Positions 50,401 through 60,605 of a DNA stretch of 64,000 nt are shown here, piece by piece; position 1 is the stretch's first letter; each line of letters begins with the position of its first letter. Under the pieces are notes generated by a model, which was given only the letters and a program-made list of their open reading frames with translations, was not told the origin of the DNA and did no database searches. The stretch lies in contig CAJNDS010001090.1 in the NCBI GenBank assembly GCA_905221605.1, forward strand, positions 172,501 to 236,500. Direction: 5' to 3'. The DNA is from Symbiodinium natans (Eukaryota > Sar > Dinophyceae > Suessiales > Symbiodiniaceae). The translations under genes were made by a program, and so were the position numbers.

Positions 50401-50551
50401 GGGCGTGATTACCCAGGCCTGGGCAACAAGGGGGAGTTAGGGTTTGGAGTAGCGTAAGATCCCACGGCGATCTCGAGCCGAATTTCAAGTGAGTCAAAGT
50501 TGGGACCCCCCAAGGATGTACACCTCAGAGGTTTCCCTTGACATACACCTC

Positions 50552-50690
50552 CCTAAACCCTAAACCCTAAACCCTAAACCCTAAACCCTAAACCCTAAAC
50601 CCTAAACCCTAAACCCTAAACCCTAAACCCTAAACCCTAAACCCTAAACCCTAAACCCTAAACCCTAAACCCTATAAACCCTAAGCCCTA
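50552..50690 (-). repeat. Long CCCTAAA array
   Basis: About seventeen perfect units. A matching TTTAGGG array (about thirteen units) lies at 50788-50878, so the two could pair across 50700-50780. Confidence 0.95.
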
Positions 50691-51151
50691 AACCTAGCAT
50701 GGTCCTTGAGGGTCTTCAAAAAGGGTCCCCGAACCCAAGGGTACAACCTTAGGGGTCCGAGGTAGAATCCCATGAGAATTTGGTTTGGGGTTTAGGGTTT
50801 AGGGTTTAGGGTTTAGGGTTTAGGGTTTAGGGTTTAGGGTTTAGGGTTTAGGGTTTAGGGTTTAGGGTTTAGGGTTTCAGGGCTAGGGTGCAAGGTGCAG
50901 TCTTCCAGTAGGGACGGATGTGACGGAAGATCCTGCAAGCCCTACAGCCGAAACCCGAAACCCTAAAACGCTGAAACCCAAACGCCCTAAACCTTACAAC
51001 CCCTACAAACAACCCTGCAAGGCCCTTCAACTTTACCTCAACCTTCACGGTTGGAGCTTGGGATGTTCCCACTGCATACTAACAGTCCTTAAAGAGGAAT
51101 TCTAAAAGGGGGGGGGGGGGTACTATAATCCCAATTAAAGAGCTGTTAGTA

Positions 51152-51275
51152 CTTGGAGGCTCATGGTACTTACTAACCAATAAGAATGGTACTTAGAACT
51201 CCATATTAGGGCACTTAAGGGGCTTCTAAGTGGGTTATGAATACAGTTATCATTGGCTTGTAATGAACCTCCAAG
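51152..51275. repeat. Family 8 element
   Basis: CTTGGAGGCTCATGG...TGTAATGAACCTCCAAG, directly abutting a family 1 element (51058-51151). Confidence 0.65.
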
Positions 51276-51314
51276 CAACCCTAAACCCTAAACCCGAAAC
51301 CCTAAACCCTAAAC

Positions 51315-51428
51315 CCATCCCAGGTGGGAGCCTTGATCTCCTCCTCCACCGCGCTGGCAACGGGGCCAAACTCCTCCTGCAAGCGCGCGCCGACCTGAGG
51401 ATTCTCGATCTGAGCTTTGTATTCATCC
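51315..51428 (-). CDS. Exon, acidic unknown protein (37 codons)
   Basis: Entered after GGTTTAAG, left at GG|GTTTAGGG. Reads DEYKAQIENPQVGARLQEEF then GPVASAVEEEIKAPTWD. Both signals and phase are good. Confidence 0.6.
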
Positions 51429-51642
51429 CTTAAACCAATAGAGGGGCTTAGGGTTTCGGGTTTAGGGTTTAGGGGTTTAGGGGTTTCGTAGGGGGTTAGT
51501 AGGAGTTTAGCAAGGGTTTAGAGGGGGTTTAGGAGGCAGAGCCCTCATGCTCTAACGCCTACAGGTAACACGAAACCTTTAGCCAACGAACCCCCGAGCT
51601 GGAACACTTGACCCCATGTGCTAAACCCCAGCCTCGGTGTTT

Positions 51643-51747
51643 CTAGACCCAAGAGTAACCTAGGAATAAAGAAGGGTGCCTTTTTTGTTGCAAGGGAACC
51701 TAATCCCCCCAAGAACGGGGGGAATAAGGGCCTACTCCGGGTCCTAG
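51643..51747. repeat. Family 5 element
   Basis: CTAGACCCAAGAGTAACCTAGGAATAAA...GGGCCTACTCCGGGTCCTAG. Confidence 0.65.
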
Positions 51748-52133
51748 ATGTAGAGTTCAGCGTTTAGGGCTTAGGGCTGGGAACTACTTGGAGGCTCATG
51801 CGTAGCAAAAAAGGTGGGCTGTAGGGGCTTTAACCCCTTTTGGGGGCACGTGTGCACCTAATCATGACTACCCGAAAATCTCAAGTACTGCCTACACCCC
51901 AAAATCCCAAACCCAAGTCAAAAACCCTCAAGCCCTAAACCCAAAACCTTAAACATTGAACCCAAAAAACTCACAACCCCTATAAACCCCTGCAATCCCC
52001 AATGGTATGAAAACCCAAAACCCTACACCCTAAACCCAAAACCGAAACCCTAGACCCTAAATACCCTAACCCTAAACCCTAAACCCTAAACCACAAACCC
52101 CAAACCCTAAACCCCAAACCCTAAACCCTAAAC

Positions 52134-52210
52134 CTGGCTGCCCGAGGCGCCGCGTCGATTGCAGGGGTCGTTGAGCTTTCGGCGAGCTCCTTCCTGAGAC
52201 TCTCCTCAGC
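52134..52210 (-). CDS. Exon, unknown protein (25 codons)
   Basis: Entered after ACCCTGCAG, left at CCAG|GTTTAGGG. Reads AEESLRKELAESSTTPAIDA then APRAA. Confidence 0.6.
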
Positions 52211-52754
52211 CTGCAGGGTCTAGGGCTTAGGGTATTTAGGGTTAGGGTTTGGAGTTTGGGGGTTTAGGGTTTAGGGCTTAGGGTTTAGGGTATTTAGGGT
52301 TTGGGTTTGGGGTTTGGGGTTTGGGGTTTAAGGTTTAGGATTTAGGGTTTAGGGTTTAGGGTTTAGGGTTTAGGATTCATGTTTCAGGGTTTAGGGTTTT
52401 AGGGGGCTTAGGGTGTTGGGGAAGTTAAGACTCTAGGGGTTTAGGGTTCTAGGGTGCAGGGGGTTTAGGGCTTAGGGTTTCAGCGTTTTAAGGTTTTGAG
52501 GGGTCTTATGGGGTTGCGTGGTTCAGGGTTTTACGGTTGAGGGTTTCGGGGTTTAGGGGTTGGGGTTGAGATTTTGGGCTTCGGACGTCTAGGGTTCAGT
52601 GTAGTTTCCTAAAAACCATAAAACCCAAAACAAAAAAAACAAACCCTGAAGCCTCTAAGACCCCAAACGCCTAAAGCCTAAACCCAGAGAAGCCTCAATG
52701 CCGAAACCCTTGCCGCCCTAAGTCCCTACAACCCTACTCCTCAAAACCGAAACG

Positions 52755-52828
52755 AGACCCAAGAGTAACCTAGGAAATGGAACGGTGCCCTTTTTGCTTT
52801 AAAGGGAAGGCCTACTCTGGGTCCTAGG
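52755..52828. repeat. Family 5 element (short)
   Basis: GAGACCCAAGAGTAACCTAGG...GGCCTACTCTGGGTCCTAGG. Confidence 0.6.
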
Positions 52829-52989
52829 AAATTCCAAACTAAAACCCTTCGACCCCTGAAACCCCAGAACATCTTAGGGGTATATAAACCCTGCAAGCCC
52901 TCAACATCCTAAACAAAAAACCCACAGCACAAACCTAGACCTTAAAAAGCCTAAAAGCCCTACACCCCAAAACTGCAAACCCTAAAAAC

Positions 52990-53087
52990 CTTAAACGGCC
53001 AACAAAAAAAGCATGCGCCTCCGACACGATTCGCTTCAGGCGAAGCCGCGTCTGGTCTAAGACGCGGTCCTCGCGTTCCGGAGGGAC
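52990..53087 (-). CDS. Exon, basic helical protein
   Basis: Entered after CTGGGCAG, left at AAG|GTTTTTAGGG. Reads PPEREDRVLDQTRLRLKRIV then SEAHAFFVGRL. Confidence 0.55.
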
Positions 53088-53099
53088 CTGCCCAGGGAG

Positions 53100-53885
53100 T
53101 CACACATCTCAAGGGTTTATAAGGGGGGTCTAGCGTTTCCAGGGTTTTGAAGGTTTTTCAGCGGTTTTGAAGCGGGCCTATAAGGGCTTAGGGGTAAGTA
53201 AGAGGGCTTAGGGGTGTATGAGGGGTTTGTTGAGGGGGTTTAAAGTTTAAGGAGTATGGGTTTATAAGGGGTTTATAAGGGGTTTGCAGGGGGATTGGGG
53301 CTTCGGGGCTTATACGGGGCTTATAGGGGGTTGGGGTTTATCAGGGGCTTGTAGGGGCTTTGGGGCTTGGGTGTTTGTAGGCGGTTTATAGGGGCTTGGG
53401 GGCTTAGGGGTTTTATAAGGGGTTTACAAGGAGGTTTAGGGCTCAGGGGGTTTTTAGGGGTTTGAGGCTTAGGGGTTTTTCAGGGGTTTGTAGTAGGATC
53501 AGGGCCGGGTTTTTTGTAGGGTTTGTGGGGCTTCAGGGATATTTATGAGGGGTTTAGAGGGGGCTTTGGGCTTAGGTATTGGTTTAGGGCTTAGGGGTTG
53601 ATGTGGGGTGTGTAGGGCTAAGGGGTCTGAGGCTTGGGGTTTTATAAGCGTTTCTATGGGGTTTGGGGCTTAGGGGGTTTTGGGGCTGTTGGGTTTATGA
53701 GGGGTTTAAGGGGTTTATAAGGGGTTTGTAAGGGGTTTGGGGCTTAGGGTTTATACAGGGTTTATGGGGGGTTTGGGGCCTGGGGTTTTTGTTGGAGCTT
53801 TGTTTTTTTTGGGCCTTTGGGGTTTATAAGGGGTTTGTAGGGGGGTTGGGGCTTGGCGTTTCGGGGTTTATCATGGGTTTATAGG
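53100..53885 (+). repeat. Degenerate GGGGTTTATAAGGGG sequence
   Basis: Long stretch of diverged TTTAGGGG-type words; no exon seen. Confidence 0.6.
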
Positions 53886-53893
53886 CTTCTCCG

Positions 53894-54077
53894 CGCGCCA
53901 TAGGCGCCATCCGAGGGGTTCTCATATTCATCATCCGAAGCTACTGCGTAGAGGTCATTGCCGTTTGTTGGCCAGGTGTCGTTTGCGTTTCAGTACCGAT
54001 TCTGCAAAAGAAGCCGGCTTCTTTGAGTTCTTTGTCAACTCCGCAAACGAGGCGGTGAGAAGCCCCTCCGTCCAAAC
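53894..54077 (-). CDS. Exon plus following coding stretch
   Basis: Exon 53997-54077, 27 codons, entered after CCTCCAG and left at TCG|GTACTG, reads VWTEGLLTASFAELTKNSKK then PASFAES. Further 3' a frame reads NDLYAVASDDEYENPSDGAY; its junction is unresolved. The plus strand carries a hydrophobic open frame here (IRGVLIFIIRSYCVEVIAVC), taken as a shadow. Confidence 0.5.
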
Positions 54078-54094
54078 CTGGAGGGGGGTGGCCT

Positions 54095-54248
54095 AAACCC
54101 TAAACCCCTAAACCCCTAAACCCCTAAACCCCTAAACCCCTAAACCCCTAAACCCCTAAACCCCTAAACCCCTAAACCCTAAACCCTAAACCCTAAACCC
54201 TACACCCTACACCCTACACCCTAAACCCTAAACCCTAAACCCTAAACC
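54095..54248 (-). repeat. CCCCTAAA then CCCTAAA / CCCTACA arrays
   Basis: Eleven eight-base units followed by seven-base units. Confidence 0.9.
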
Positions 54249-54305
54249 ATGCCATACCATGCTGTCCCAACTCCAGAGCAGAGGCGCCGGGGGCGGCACT
54301 TCCTG

Positions 54306-54317
54306 CGGGGGGGGGGC

Positions 54318-54346
<29 letters not shown>
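54306..54346. repeat. G homopolymer (~37 bases)
   Basis: Interrupted once by C. Confidence 0.9.
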
Positions 54347-54348
<2 letters not shown>

Positions 54349-54449
54349 CCCCGTTGGTGGTCTCCATGGTTTGCCGTCACAAGCAGAATCGAGAGGCACC
54401 AAAGATGCCAAAACCCTAAAACTCTGTCTGAATGCCTAAACCCTAAACC

Positions 54450-54545
54450 CTAAACCCTATAAACCCTATAAACCCTATAAACCCTATAAACCCTATAAAC
54501 CCTATAAACCCTAAACCCTATAAACCCTAAACCCTAAACCCTGGG
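54450..54545 (-). repeat. CCCTATAAA array
   Basis: Eight nine-base units. Confidence 0.85.
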
Positions 54546-54775
54546 GCCCTAAATCTCAAGAACCCTAAGGATGCAAAACCCTCAAGGCCCTAAACCCATT
54601 ACAAAGCCCTAACTCAGCCCCATACCCCCTTAAGCCCCTTACGCCCAAGAGGCCCCTTGTGAACCCCTACGCCCCGAGCCTCTTCAAAGCCCCTCATAAA
54701 TCCCTAAGCCCCCAAAAACCCCTGAAAAAAAACATGTAAACCCCTAAGCCGCAAACCCCCTTTCAACCCTCTGGA

Positions 54776-54779
<4 letters not shown>

Positions 54780-54806
<27 letters not shown>

Positions 54807-54808
54807 CG
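54780..54808. repeat. TG microsatellite
   Basis: (GT)13 with one change. Confidence 0.9.
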
Positions 54809-55096
54809 TTTTTGAATGTGGGGTTCTGTTGCGTTGATACAGGGCTTTATGTAGGTTTACTTGTGTACGGTTCTGGTGTCGGGTTTATATAGCCCTAGGG
54901 CTCCAAGTACACAAAGAAGACCTGCAAAGGGGACTAACGTCAGTAAATAATACCTACTTTGGGTTTTTGGAGCGAACGCGTTAGGATGTGGAGTTCAGGG
55001 TTTAGGTTCAAGATGTAAGAGTTCAGGGGGTTCCGGGTTAGGGGAACCCTAAACCCTAAACCCTAAACCCTACACCCTAAACCCTAAACCCTAAAC

Positions 55097-55185
55097 CCTA
55101 AATCCCAAATGCGGGGGGCATGCCTGGAACTCCTCGATCACCTGCTCCATGGCCTCCACAGGACGCTCTTCAGCATGGGCATTTG
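55097..55185 (-). CDS. Exon, unknown protein (29 codons)
   Basis: Entered after CTACCAG, left at AGG|GTTTAGGG. Reads NAHAEERPVEAMEQVIEEFQ then ACPPHLGFR. Confidence 0.55.
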
Positions 55186-55347
55186 CTGGTAGTTTAGGGT
55201 TTAGGGTTTAGGGTTTAGGGTTTAGGGTTTAGGGTGTATGGGGTTTAGGGTGTATAAGGTTTAGGGTTTAGGGTTAGGGTAACAGGGGCTTTGATTTTCG
55301 GGGAAAAAAGGAACCCTCAACGTGGGGAACCATGGACCCTAAATCCT

Positions 55348-55409
55348 AGACCCTTCATTCCGTTGAAGCCGACGGATTTTCTCAAAAAAAGATTTCGCCA
55401 TGAACCTGC
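55348..55409 (-). CDS. Exon next to a truncated family 6 introner
   Basis: Entered right after CTAAGAACGAG, the family 6 acceptor end. Reads RFMAKSFFEKIRRLQRNE and leaves at G|GTCTAGG. Confidence 0.5.
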
Positions 55410-55741
55410 TCGTTCTTAGTAGGGAAGCAGGGAAGGTACCGCCGGACAGAACGAGAGAAATAGACAGGGGGATGTATGGTACCTGGACCCCCCCCCCCCC
55501 CCCCCTTGCCCCCAATTCCCTTTGAAGAGCCAAGGTAGTGAAACTCTGAACCCCAAACCCCTACGCCCTTAACTGTCAAACCCTAAACCCAGTACCCTAA
55601 AAGCCCTTAACTTGAACCCTGAACCCTAAACCCTAAACCTTTGACCCTTAGCGCGGACACTCTGCACCCCGAACCTGTAAACTCTAAACCCTTCACCCTT
55701 TTCAACTAAACCTGAAACCCTAAGACCTTTAAACCCTACAC

Positions 55742-55860
55742 CCTCAACCCAAAACTCGGCTGCCTCAACAATGGCCACAGGCGTCGTTAGCGTGGAGGCG
55801 CGCTCCTGCGGCGGGAGGCGGGTGAGGGAGGTTGCTTTGAGTTTTGGGTAGCTGCAATCC
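55742..55860 (-). CDS. Exon, unknown protein (39 codons)
   Basis: Entered after TTTAG, left at GG|GTGTAGGG. Reads DCSYPKLKATSLTRLPPQER then ASTLTTPVAIVEAAEFWVE. Confidence 0.6.
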
Positions 55861-55904
55861 CTAAACCCTACGTCCCTAAGCCGAACTAAGCCTACTTGTA
55901 GCAT

Positions 55905-55943
55905 TCCCCCCCCCCCCCCCCCCGGCGGAGGTGCATTTTTACC

Positions 55944-55976
<33 letters not shown>
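55905..55976. repeat. Two C homopolymers
   Basis: About 18 and about 27 C, separated by a 24-bp island. Confidence 0.9.
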
Positions 55977-55977
<1 letters not shown>

Positions 55978-56308
55978 AGAAAAGGGGTCATCAATCTTCT
56001 CAACTGACAGCCATGTCATCTAGAGATATAAGGCCGGTGAGGGCTGCAAGTTTCGGGTTTAGGAATGCAGGGTCCCAAAACCCTATAAACCCCCAGAAGC
56101 CCTAAACCCTAAACCACCCTCAGCCCGATAAGCCCTTAAAACCACATCAACCCTGTGAACCCTGCAAATCCCATAACAACCTCCAGAAGCCTGTAAACCC
56201 TTCAAAGTGCGATGAGGGTTTAGGGCTTAGGGTTTACGGTTTAGGGTTTAGGGCTTCGGGATTGGAGCTTAGGATTTAGACGTTGGGTTCGTAACTTCGT
56301 CAGCTTAC

Positions 56309-56359
56309 CCACTTTCGCACGCGTGAAATCGTGCACAGCATGGCTTCGGTTAGGTTTTG
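56309..56359 (-). CDS. Small exon with GTAAGC donor (17 codons)
   Basis: Entered after AACCCAAG, reads QNLTEAMLCTISRVRKW, left at TGG|GTAAGC. Confidence 0.5.
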
Positions 56360-56365
56360 CTTGGG

Positions 56366-56560
56366 TTTAGGGTTTAGGGTTTAGGGTTTAGGGTTTAGGG
56401 TTTAGGGTTTAGGGTTTAGGGTTTAGGGTTTAGGGTTTAGGGTGTAGGGTTTAGGGTGTAGGGTTTAGGGTTTAGGGTTTGGGGTTTGGGGTTTAGGGTT
56501 TAGGGTTTAGGGTTTAGGGTTTAGGTTGTTAGGGTCTAGGGTTTAGGGTGTAGGGCCTAC
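56366..56560 (+). repeat. Long TTTAGGG array
   Basis: About twenty-five units, with GTGTAGGG and TTTGGGG variants late in the array. Confidence 0.95.
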
Positions 56561-56868
56561 GTGGAGGTTCCTGCATACTTTCAGCTGGGGGAGGCGGGGG
56601 GAGTATAAAAGAGCGCATATTTTCCCGTTTCTTAGTTGTCCAGTACCTCTAGGGGAACTACAGGCTAACCTTGGGGCGTATAAGGGGATTCTACTACCGC
56701 AAAAAGGTTAAAGGTTACCTACCCTACTACCAAGGTTTTGGAGAGTTCGTGTGAACCTACATAGGGTATATTTCTTGTACCCCCAAAAGGACACCAGGTA
56801 TATACACTCACCAATAATGAAAAGGAACCTTATATGCACTCACCAAGAACAATAATACAAACCCTGTT

Positions 56869-56959
56869 TCATGCCGAAACGTACCCATTGCCTTCAAGTT
56901 TAGGGCTCTGCCTCGGGGAATTTGGGGCTAGAGGAATCAAAGCGCCAGTGGGTTCAGGC
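56869..56959 (-). CDS. Terminal exon, Pro-rich
   Basis: Entered after TTTAG, reads PEPTGALIPLAPNSPRQSPK then LEGNGYVSA and TGA. Confidence 0.45.
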
Positions 56960-57024
56960 CTAAACCCTAAACCCGAACAATTTAGAGTTTAGGGTTTAGG
57001 GTTTAGGGTTACCCTTCACCGCAG

Positions 57025-57313
57025 GGCGTGTGCTCCGGGCCCTGGAACCCCGCTACCTGAAGGCTCTCACGGAGTTTCTTTTTGAGGTTAGGATGGGGGC
57101 AGGGGGTTAATTGGGGTCTACCCAAAAACCCGAAACCCTAAACCCTAAACTCTAATCCCTAAGAGAATCGATCTCTCGGTCAGGCAACGCCTCTTTTTCT
57201 TCCTGTGTGGAGCCGACACGACCGGCACCCTCCGCATGTGGGCACGCCACAAGCGAGACACGGCGCCGCACGCAACTCAGCCTACAGCCTACAGCCTACG
57301 AGATTCAGTTTAG
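57025..57313 (+). CDS. Gene I: two phase-linked exons ending in TAG
   Basis: Exon 57025-57086, entered after CACCGCAG, 20 codons, RVLRALEPRYLKALTEFLFE, left at GAG|GTTAGG. A 77-nt intron that ends in CCCTAAA units and CTAAG. Exon 57164-57313, 49 codons plus TAG: RIDLSVRQRLFFFLCGADTT then GTLRMWARHKRDTAPHATQP. Both exons are phase 0. 5' end missing. Family not recognised. Confidence 0.65.
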
Positions 57314-57319
57314 GACTAA

Positions 57320-57420
57320 CTTAGTTGCTGAGTTCATAAGCCCCAAAAGTGTGCACTTGCAGTTCTAGAGGGGATTGTAGCATCCCAAAAAATGTAAAGT
57401 GTGCTCACTCAGCTACTAAG
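57320..57420. repeat. Introner-like element, family 7
   Basis: CTTAGTTGCTGAGTTCATAAG...GTGTGCTCACTCAGCTACTAAG, immediately after the stop of gene I. Confidence 0.65.
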
Positions 57421-57604
57421 TTTAAGGTCTCGTTAGAGCACCAGTGGTATGGTTGAGCGGTCTGGAGGTGGTTGGATGCTTCAGGGTTTACTGGGTTGCC
57501 CAGTAACCTGGGATTAAAAAGGGTGCCCTTTTTTGCTTAAAGGGGTTTATAAGGAAACCTAAACCCCCCAAGAAGGGAATCAGGGCACTACTGGGCATCC
57601 TAGT

Positions 57605-57688
57605 TTAGGGTGTTGCGCTTAGGCTGGGCGGTCCGCTTGGGTTCCAAATCTCCTGGAGCCCCCGGGTGTTGCCGCACAGACAACACTT
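57605..57688 (-). CDS. Exon with CxxC
   Basis: Entered after CTCTTTAAG, reads CCLCGNTRGLQEIWNPSGPP. The CCLC pair could bind a metal; inference only. Confidence 0.45.
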   Translation of the reverse strand, partial: KCCLCGNTRGLQEIWNPSGPPSLSATP

Positions 57689-57775
57689 AAAGAGAACCCT
57701 AAACCCTCAAACCCCTAACCCCTAAACCCTAAACCCTAAACCCGAAACCCTAAACCCTAAACCCTAAACCCAAAG

Positions 57776-57878
57776 ACAAAATAGTCATTAGCCCCGCCCA
57801 CGAGCTAAACGTTGAAGTGGCAACCTTTGTGCTTTGCGTGTCCGGCGAGAGCTTCAGCTGGGTCGGCCTTAGTTGGCG
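57776..57878 (+). CDS. Exon, unknown protein (33 codons)
   Basis: Entered after AACCCAAAG (end of a CCCTAAA tract), left at GCG|GTTTAGGG (start of an eighteen-unit TTTAGGG tract). Reads KIVISPAHELNVEVATFVLC then VSGESFSWVGLSW. Confidence 0.6.
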
Positions 57879-58003
57879 GTTTAGGGTTTAGGGTTTAGGG
57901 TTTAGGGTTTAGGGTTTAGGGTTTAGGGTTTAGGGTTTAGGGTTTAGGGTTTAGGGTTTAGGGTTTAGGGTTTAGGGTTTAGGGTTTAGGGTTTAGGGTT
58001 TAG
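57879..58003 (+). repeat. Long TTTAGGG array
   Basis: About eighteen perfect units, starting exactly at an exon's donor. Confidence 0.95.
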
Positions 58004-58026
58004 TCTCTGAAAACCATTCCTAAAGA

Positions 58027-58107
58027 TGACCTTCTTCAACCCAATAAGGAAAATTCAAATATATCCCAAATTTAGGACTATGACCTTCTTAAACCCAATA
58101 AGGAACA
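58027..58107. repeat. 24-bp direct repeat around a short insert
   Basis: ATGACCTTCTTxAACCCAAT(AAGGAA) at about 58025 and 58081, flanking a 31-bp AT-rich insert. Looks like a target-site duplication. Confidence 0.55.
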
Positions 58108-58424
58108 ATAAAAAAAGAACTCCCAAGGGCCCACCTGGTGAAAACCAGTACCCTAGATCATTCCGGGTTTAGGGTTTAGGGTTTAGGGTTTAGGGTAGGT
58201 CCCTGTGCGGGTACCCCAATGAGAGGGGCCGCCTTATAAAAAGGGGCCTGAACTTAGAGAAATCAATATATGGCACCTAACTCCAATGCAAAAAACTCGC
58301 AAACGTGAAACACGCGGCCACAAGCCTCAAGTATCCATGCCTGGCTCCTTATTCCATAAACCCTAGGACCCTAAACCCTAAACCCTAAACCCTAAAACCC
58401 AATCCTCTGTCTTTCCTCTGTGTT

Positions 58425-58490
58425 TCGTGGAAGGGAAGGGAAGGGGAGGGGAAGGGAAGTGAAGGGAAGGGGAAGGGAAGGGCAGGGGCA
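58425..58490. repeat. GGGAA purine repeat
   Basis: (GGGAA)n with GGGGA variants. Confidence 0.85.
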
Positions 58491-58547
58491 TGCGAAAGGG
58501 TGAGGAGTTCATGGGCTAAGCCCTCGCTTGAGAAAACTGCATGTAGG

Positions 58548-58636
58548 TTTAGGGTTTAGGGTTTAGGGTTTAGGGTTTAGGGTTTAGGGTTTAGGGTTTA
58601 GGGTTTAGGGTTTAGGGTTTAGGGTTTAGGGTTTAG
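58548..58636 (+). repeat. TTTAGGG array
   Basis: About thirteen perfect units. Confidence 0.95.
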
Positions 58637-58879
58637 CCCTAACCCTCTCACAGCCTACATCCTGAAATCCTACAACCCTAAACTCCAAACCCCAATATGA
58701 CAAAAATGAAAGACCCCCAAGCCCAAACCCTGAGCCCTAAGCAGCCATGGCTTGATTCACCTCTGCTTAAGGGTTAAGGGGTCCAGTAACCTGGGGGTTT
58801 GAAGGTTAACCTTGCGGATTATAAGGGGATTCTACTACCCCAAAAAGGTTAAAGGTTACCTACTCTACTACTAGGAAGG

Positions 58880-59160
58880 GTTAAGGGGTCCCTTTCACGA
58901 CCCTGGTAGGTGTATTCCTATTATATTCCGATTCTATTCCTACTGTAGACTTGGGATTCTGGGATTCCCTGTTCTGCCCCTTGATTGAGGAATCTACCTT
59001 ACTGTGTGGAGAGGCATCCTAAAATTGAACTAAGGCATACTCCTAAATCCTCAATGCATTCCTTGAAGATGTTGGGCTCTCTGGCGAAACTTCGCGAGCC
59101 AAGCAGCAAAGGCGATCGTCTATCGCTGGAAGTCCCTGTGTAACGCCTGCAAGGTTCAGG
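58880..59160 (+). other. Possible terminal exon, weak
   Basis: A plus frame reads MLGSLAKLREPSSKGDRLSL then EVPV and TAA near 59143; entry site unclear. Confidence 0.3.
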
Positions 59161-59611
59161 GTTCAGGGAAGATGGCTGATAGCCTCATAGGGCTTTACAG
59201 GATAGGTTATAGGGAAAAGGAGTGGATTATACAGGGTTTAGGGTGTATAGGTCTGTTTGGTTTGAGGAGGCTTTAAGGGCTTATGGAATTTCGGGTCAAG
59301 CCTCTGACTTCCTACGTCCAGAAAGCACCTAAAAACCCTAAACCCTAAACCCTAAACCCCAAAAATGGTCTTAGGGTCTTGGGGCTTAGGACACTGCCTA
59401 CTATATTGCTTGATGCTTCTAAACCCTCTGCGTGATCCTACACCCCAAAGCCAAAACGCCTGGGTTGCTGGAGGTTCCTTGTCAAGAGAGGGTTTAGGGT
59501 TTAGGGTTTGGGGTTTGAGGTTTGGGGTTTAGGGTTTAATTTAGAATTTCGGGTTCCTGTCACGTAGAAAGACTTATGATGGTGCACGGGCTCGTTTATG
59601 ACACTTAGGGT

Positions 59612-59669
59612 CTCAAGGTGTGACAGGGAGAGAGCGGTTCATTAACCTTTCCATGGGGACTTTTGGCCC
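59612..59669 (-). CDS. Small exon, unknown protein
   Basis: Entered after TTTAG, reads PKVPMERLMNRSLPVTP; left at CCCT|GTCACACC or stopped by TGA. Confidence 0.4.
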
Positions 59670-59777
59670 TAAACCCTAAACCCTAAACCCTAAACCCTAA
59701 ACCCTAAACCCTAAACCCTAAACCCTAAACCCTAAACCCTAAACCCTAAACCCTAAACCCTAAACCCTAAACCCTAG
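59670..59777 (-). repeat. CCCTAAA array
   Basis: About fifteen perfect units. Confidence 0.95.
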
Positions 59778-59779
59778 AA

Positions 59780-60010
59780 TCATTTCTGGATCTAAGATAT
59801 CTTCATTAGGGTGCGATTCATGGTCCAGTCTCAGAGTGTGGTAAGTGACCCAGAAAAGCCCCTATAAAGACTTCCCTAGTTCTCAATACTTAGCGTCATT
59901 TGGTTTGTCGTGTATTCGTTTCGTTCTTGATTCACTTTGTAGCTTTATGAATGGCTTTTTGGTCAGGAAAAAACATGAAAAGTGCTCAATTTAAAATTTT
60001 ATCTACAAGC
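59780..60010. other. AT-richer spacer with a GTAAGTG site
   Basis: Contains TGTG|GTAAGTGACC at about 59840 after a short open stretch, then AT-rich sequence. No gene assigned. Confidence 0.3.
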
Positions 60011-60100
60011 AAACCCAGACCTGTTGGGCTTAGGGTTTAGGGATTAGGGTCCCTAAACCCTGCACCCTGAACCCTGAACCCTAAACCCTAAACCCTAAAC

Positions 60101-60183
60101 CCTTCAGGGCGCACGTCCATGTCGGCCTCCATCTCTGCTGCGACCGCTTCGATGTCGAACAGCGTGCGCACCTCGCACGGATG
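60101..60183 (-). CDS. Exon, acidic unknown protein (27 codons)
   Basis: Entered after GCCGGAG, left at GAAGG|GTTTAGGG. Reads HPCEVRTLFDIEAVAAEMEA then DMDVRPE. Confidence 0.6.
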
Positions 60184-60339
60184 CTCCGGCGAGATTGGGT
60201 TTAGGGTTTAGGGTTTAGGGCTTGGGGTTTAGGGTTTAGGCACTAAACCCTAAAGGATTTAGAGTGTAGGAGTACGCTTTCGAAAAAGCCCCTAAACCCT
60301 ATACCCTAAACCCTGAACCCTGAACCCTAAACCCTAATA

Positions 60340-60460
60340 AAACCAACCCGAAAAAAATCCCTTTAAGACCATTGCGAACACTCCACACAACGCTGCAAAA
60401 GAAAAACTAACCCGAAGGTGGCCTGCTAGGGAGCAAGATTCGGACACACTCGCGATATGA
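60340..60460 (+). CDS. Exon candidate, both strands open
   Basis: Plus frame TIANTPHNAAKEKLTRRWPA then REQDSDTLAI to TGA. The minus strand is open for about 49 codons over the same bases (FRVHIASVSESCSLAGHLRV). Confidence 0.35.
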
Positions 60461-60605
60461 ACCCTGAAGAGTGATCCTGGCAAGTAGGGTTTAGGGTTTA
60501 GGGTTTGGGGTTTGGGGTTTAGAGTTAGGGTTTGGGGTTTAGGGTTTAGGGTTTAGGGTTTAGGGTTTAGGGTTTGGGGTTTAGGGTCTAGGGCGCCTCT
60601 ACCTC

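Noticed and set aside
54259-54453. Gly-rich plus frame
   Set aside because: Depends on a 37-base G run.
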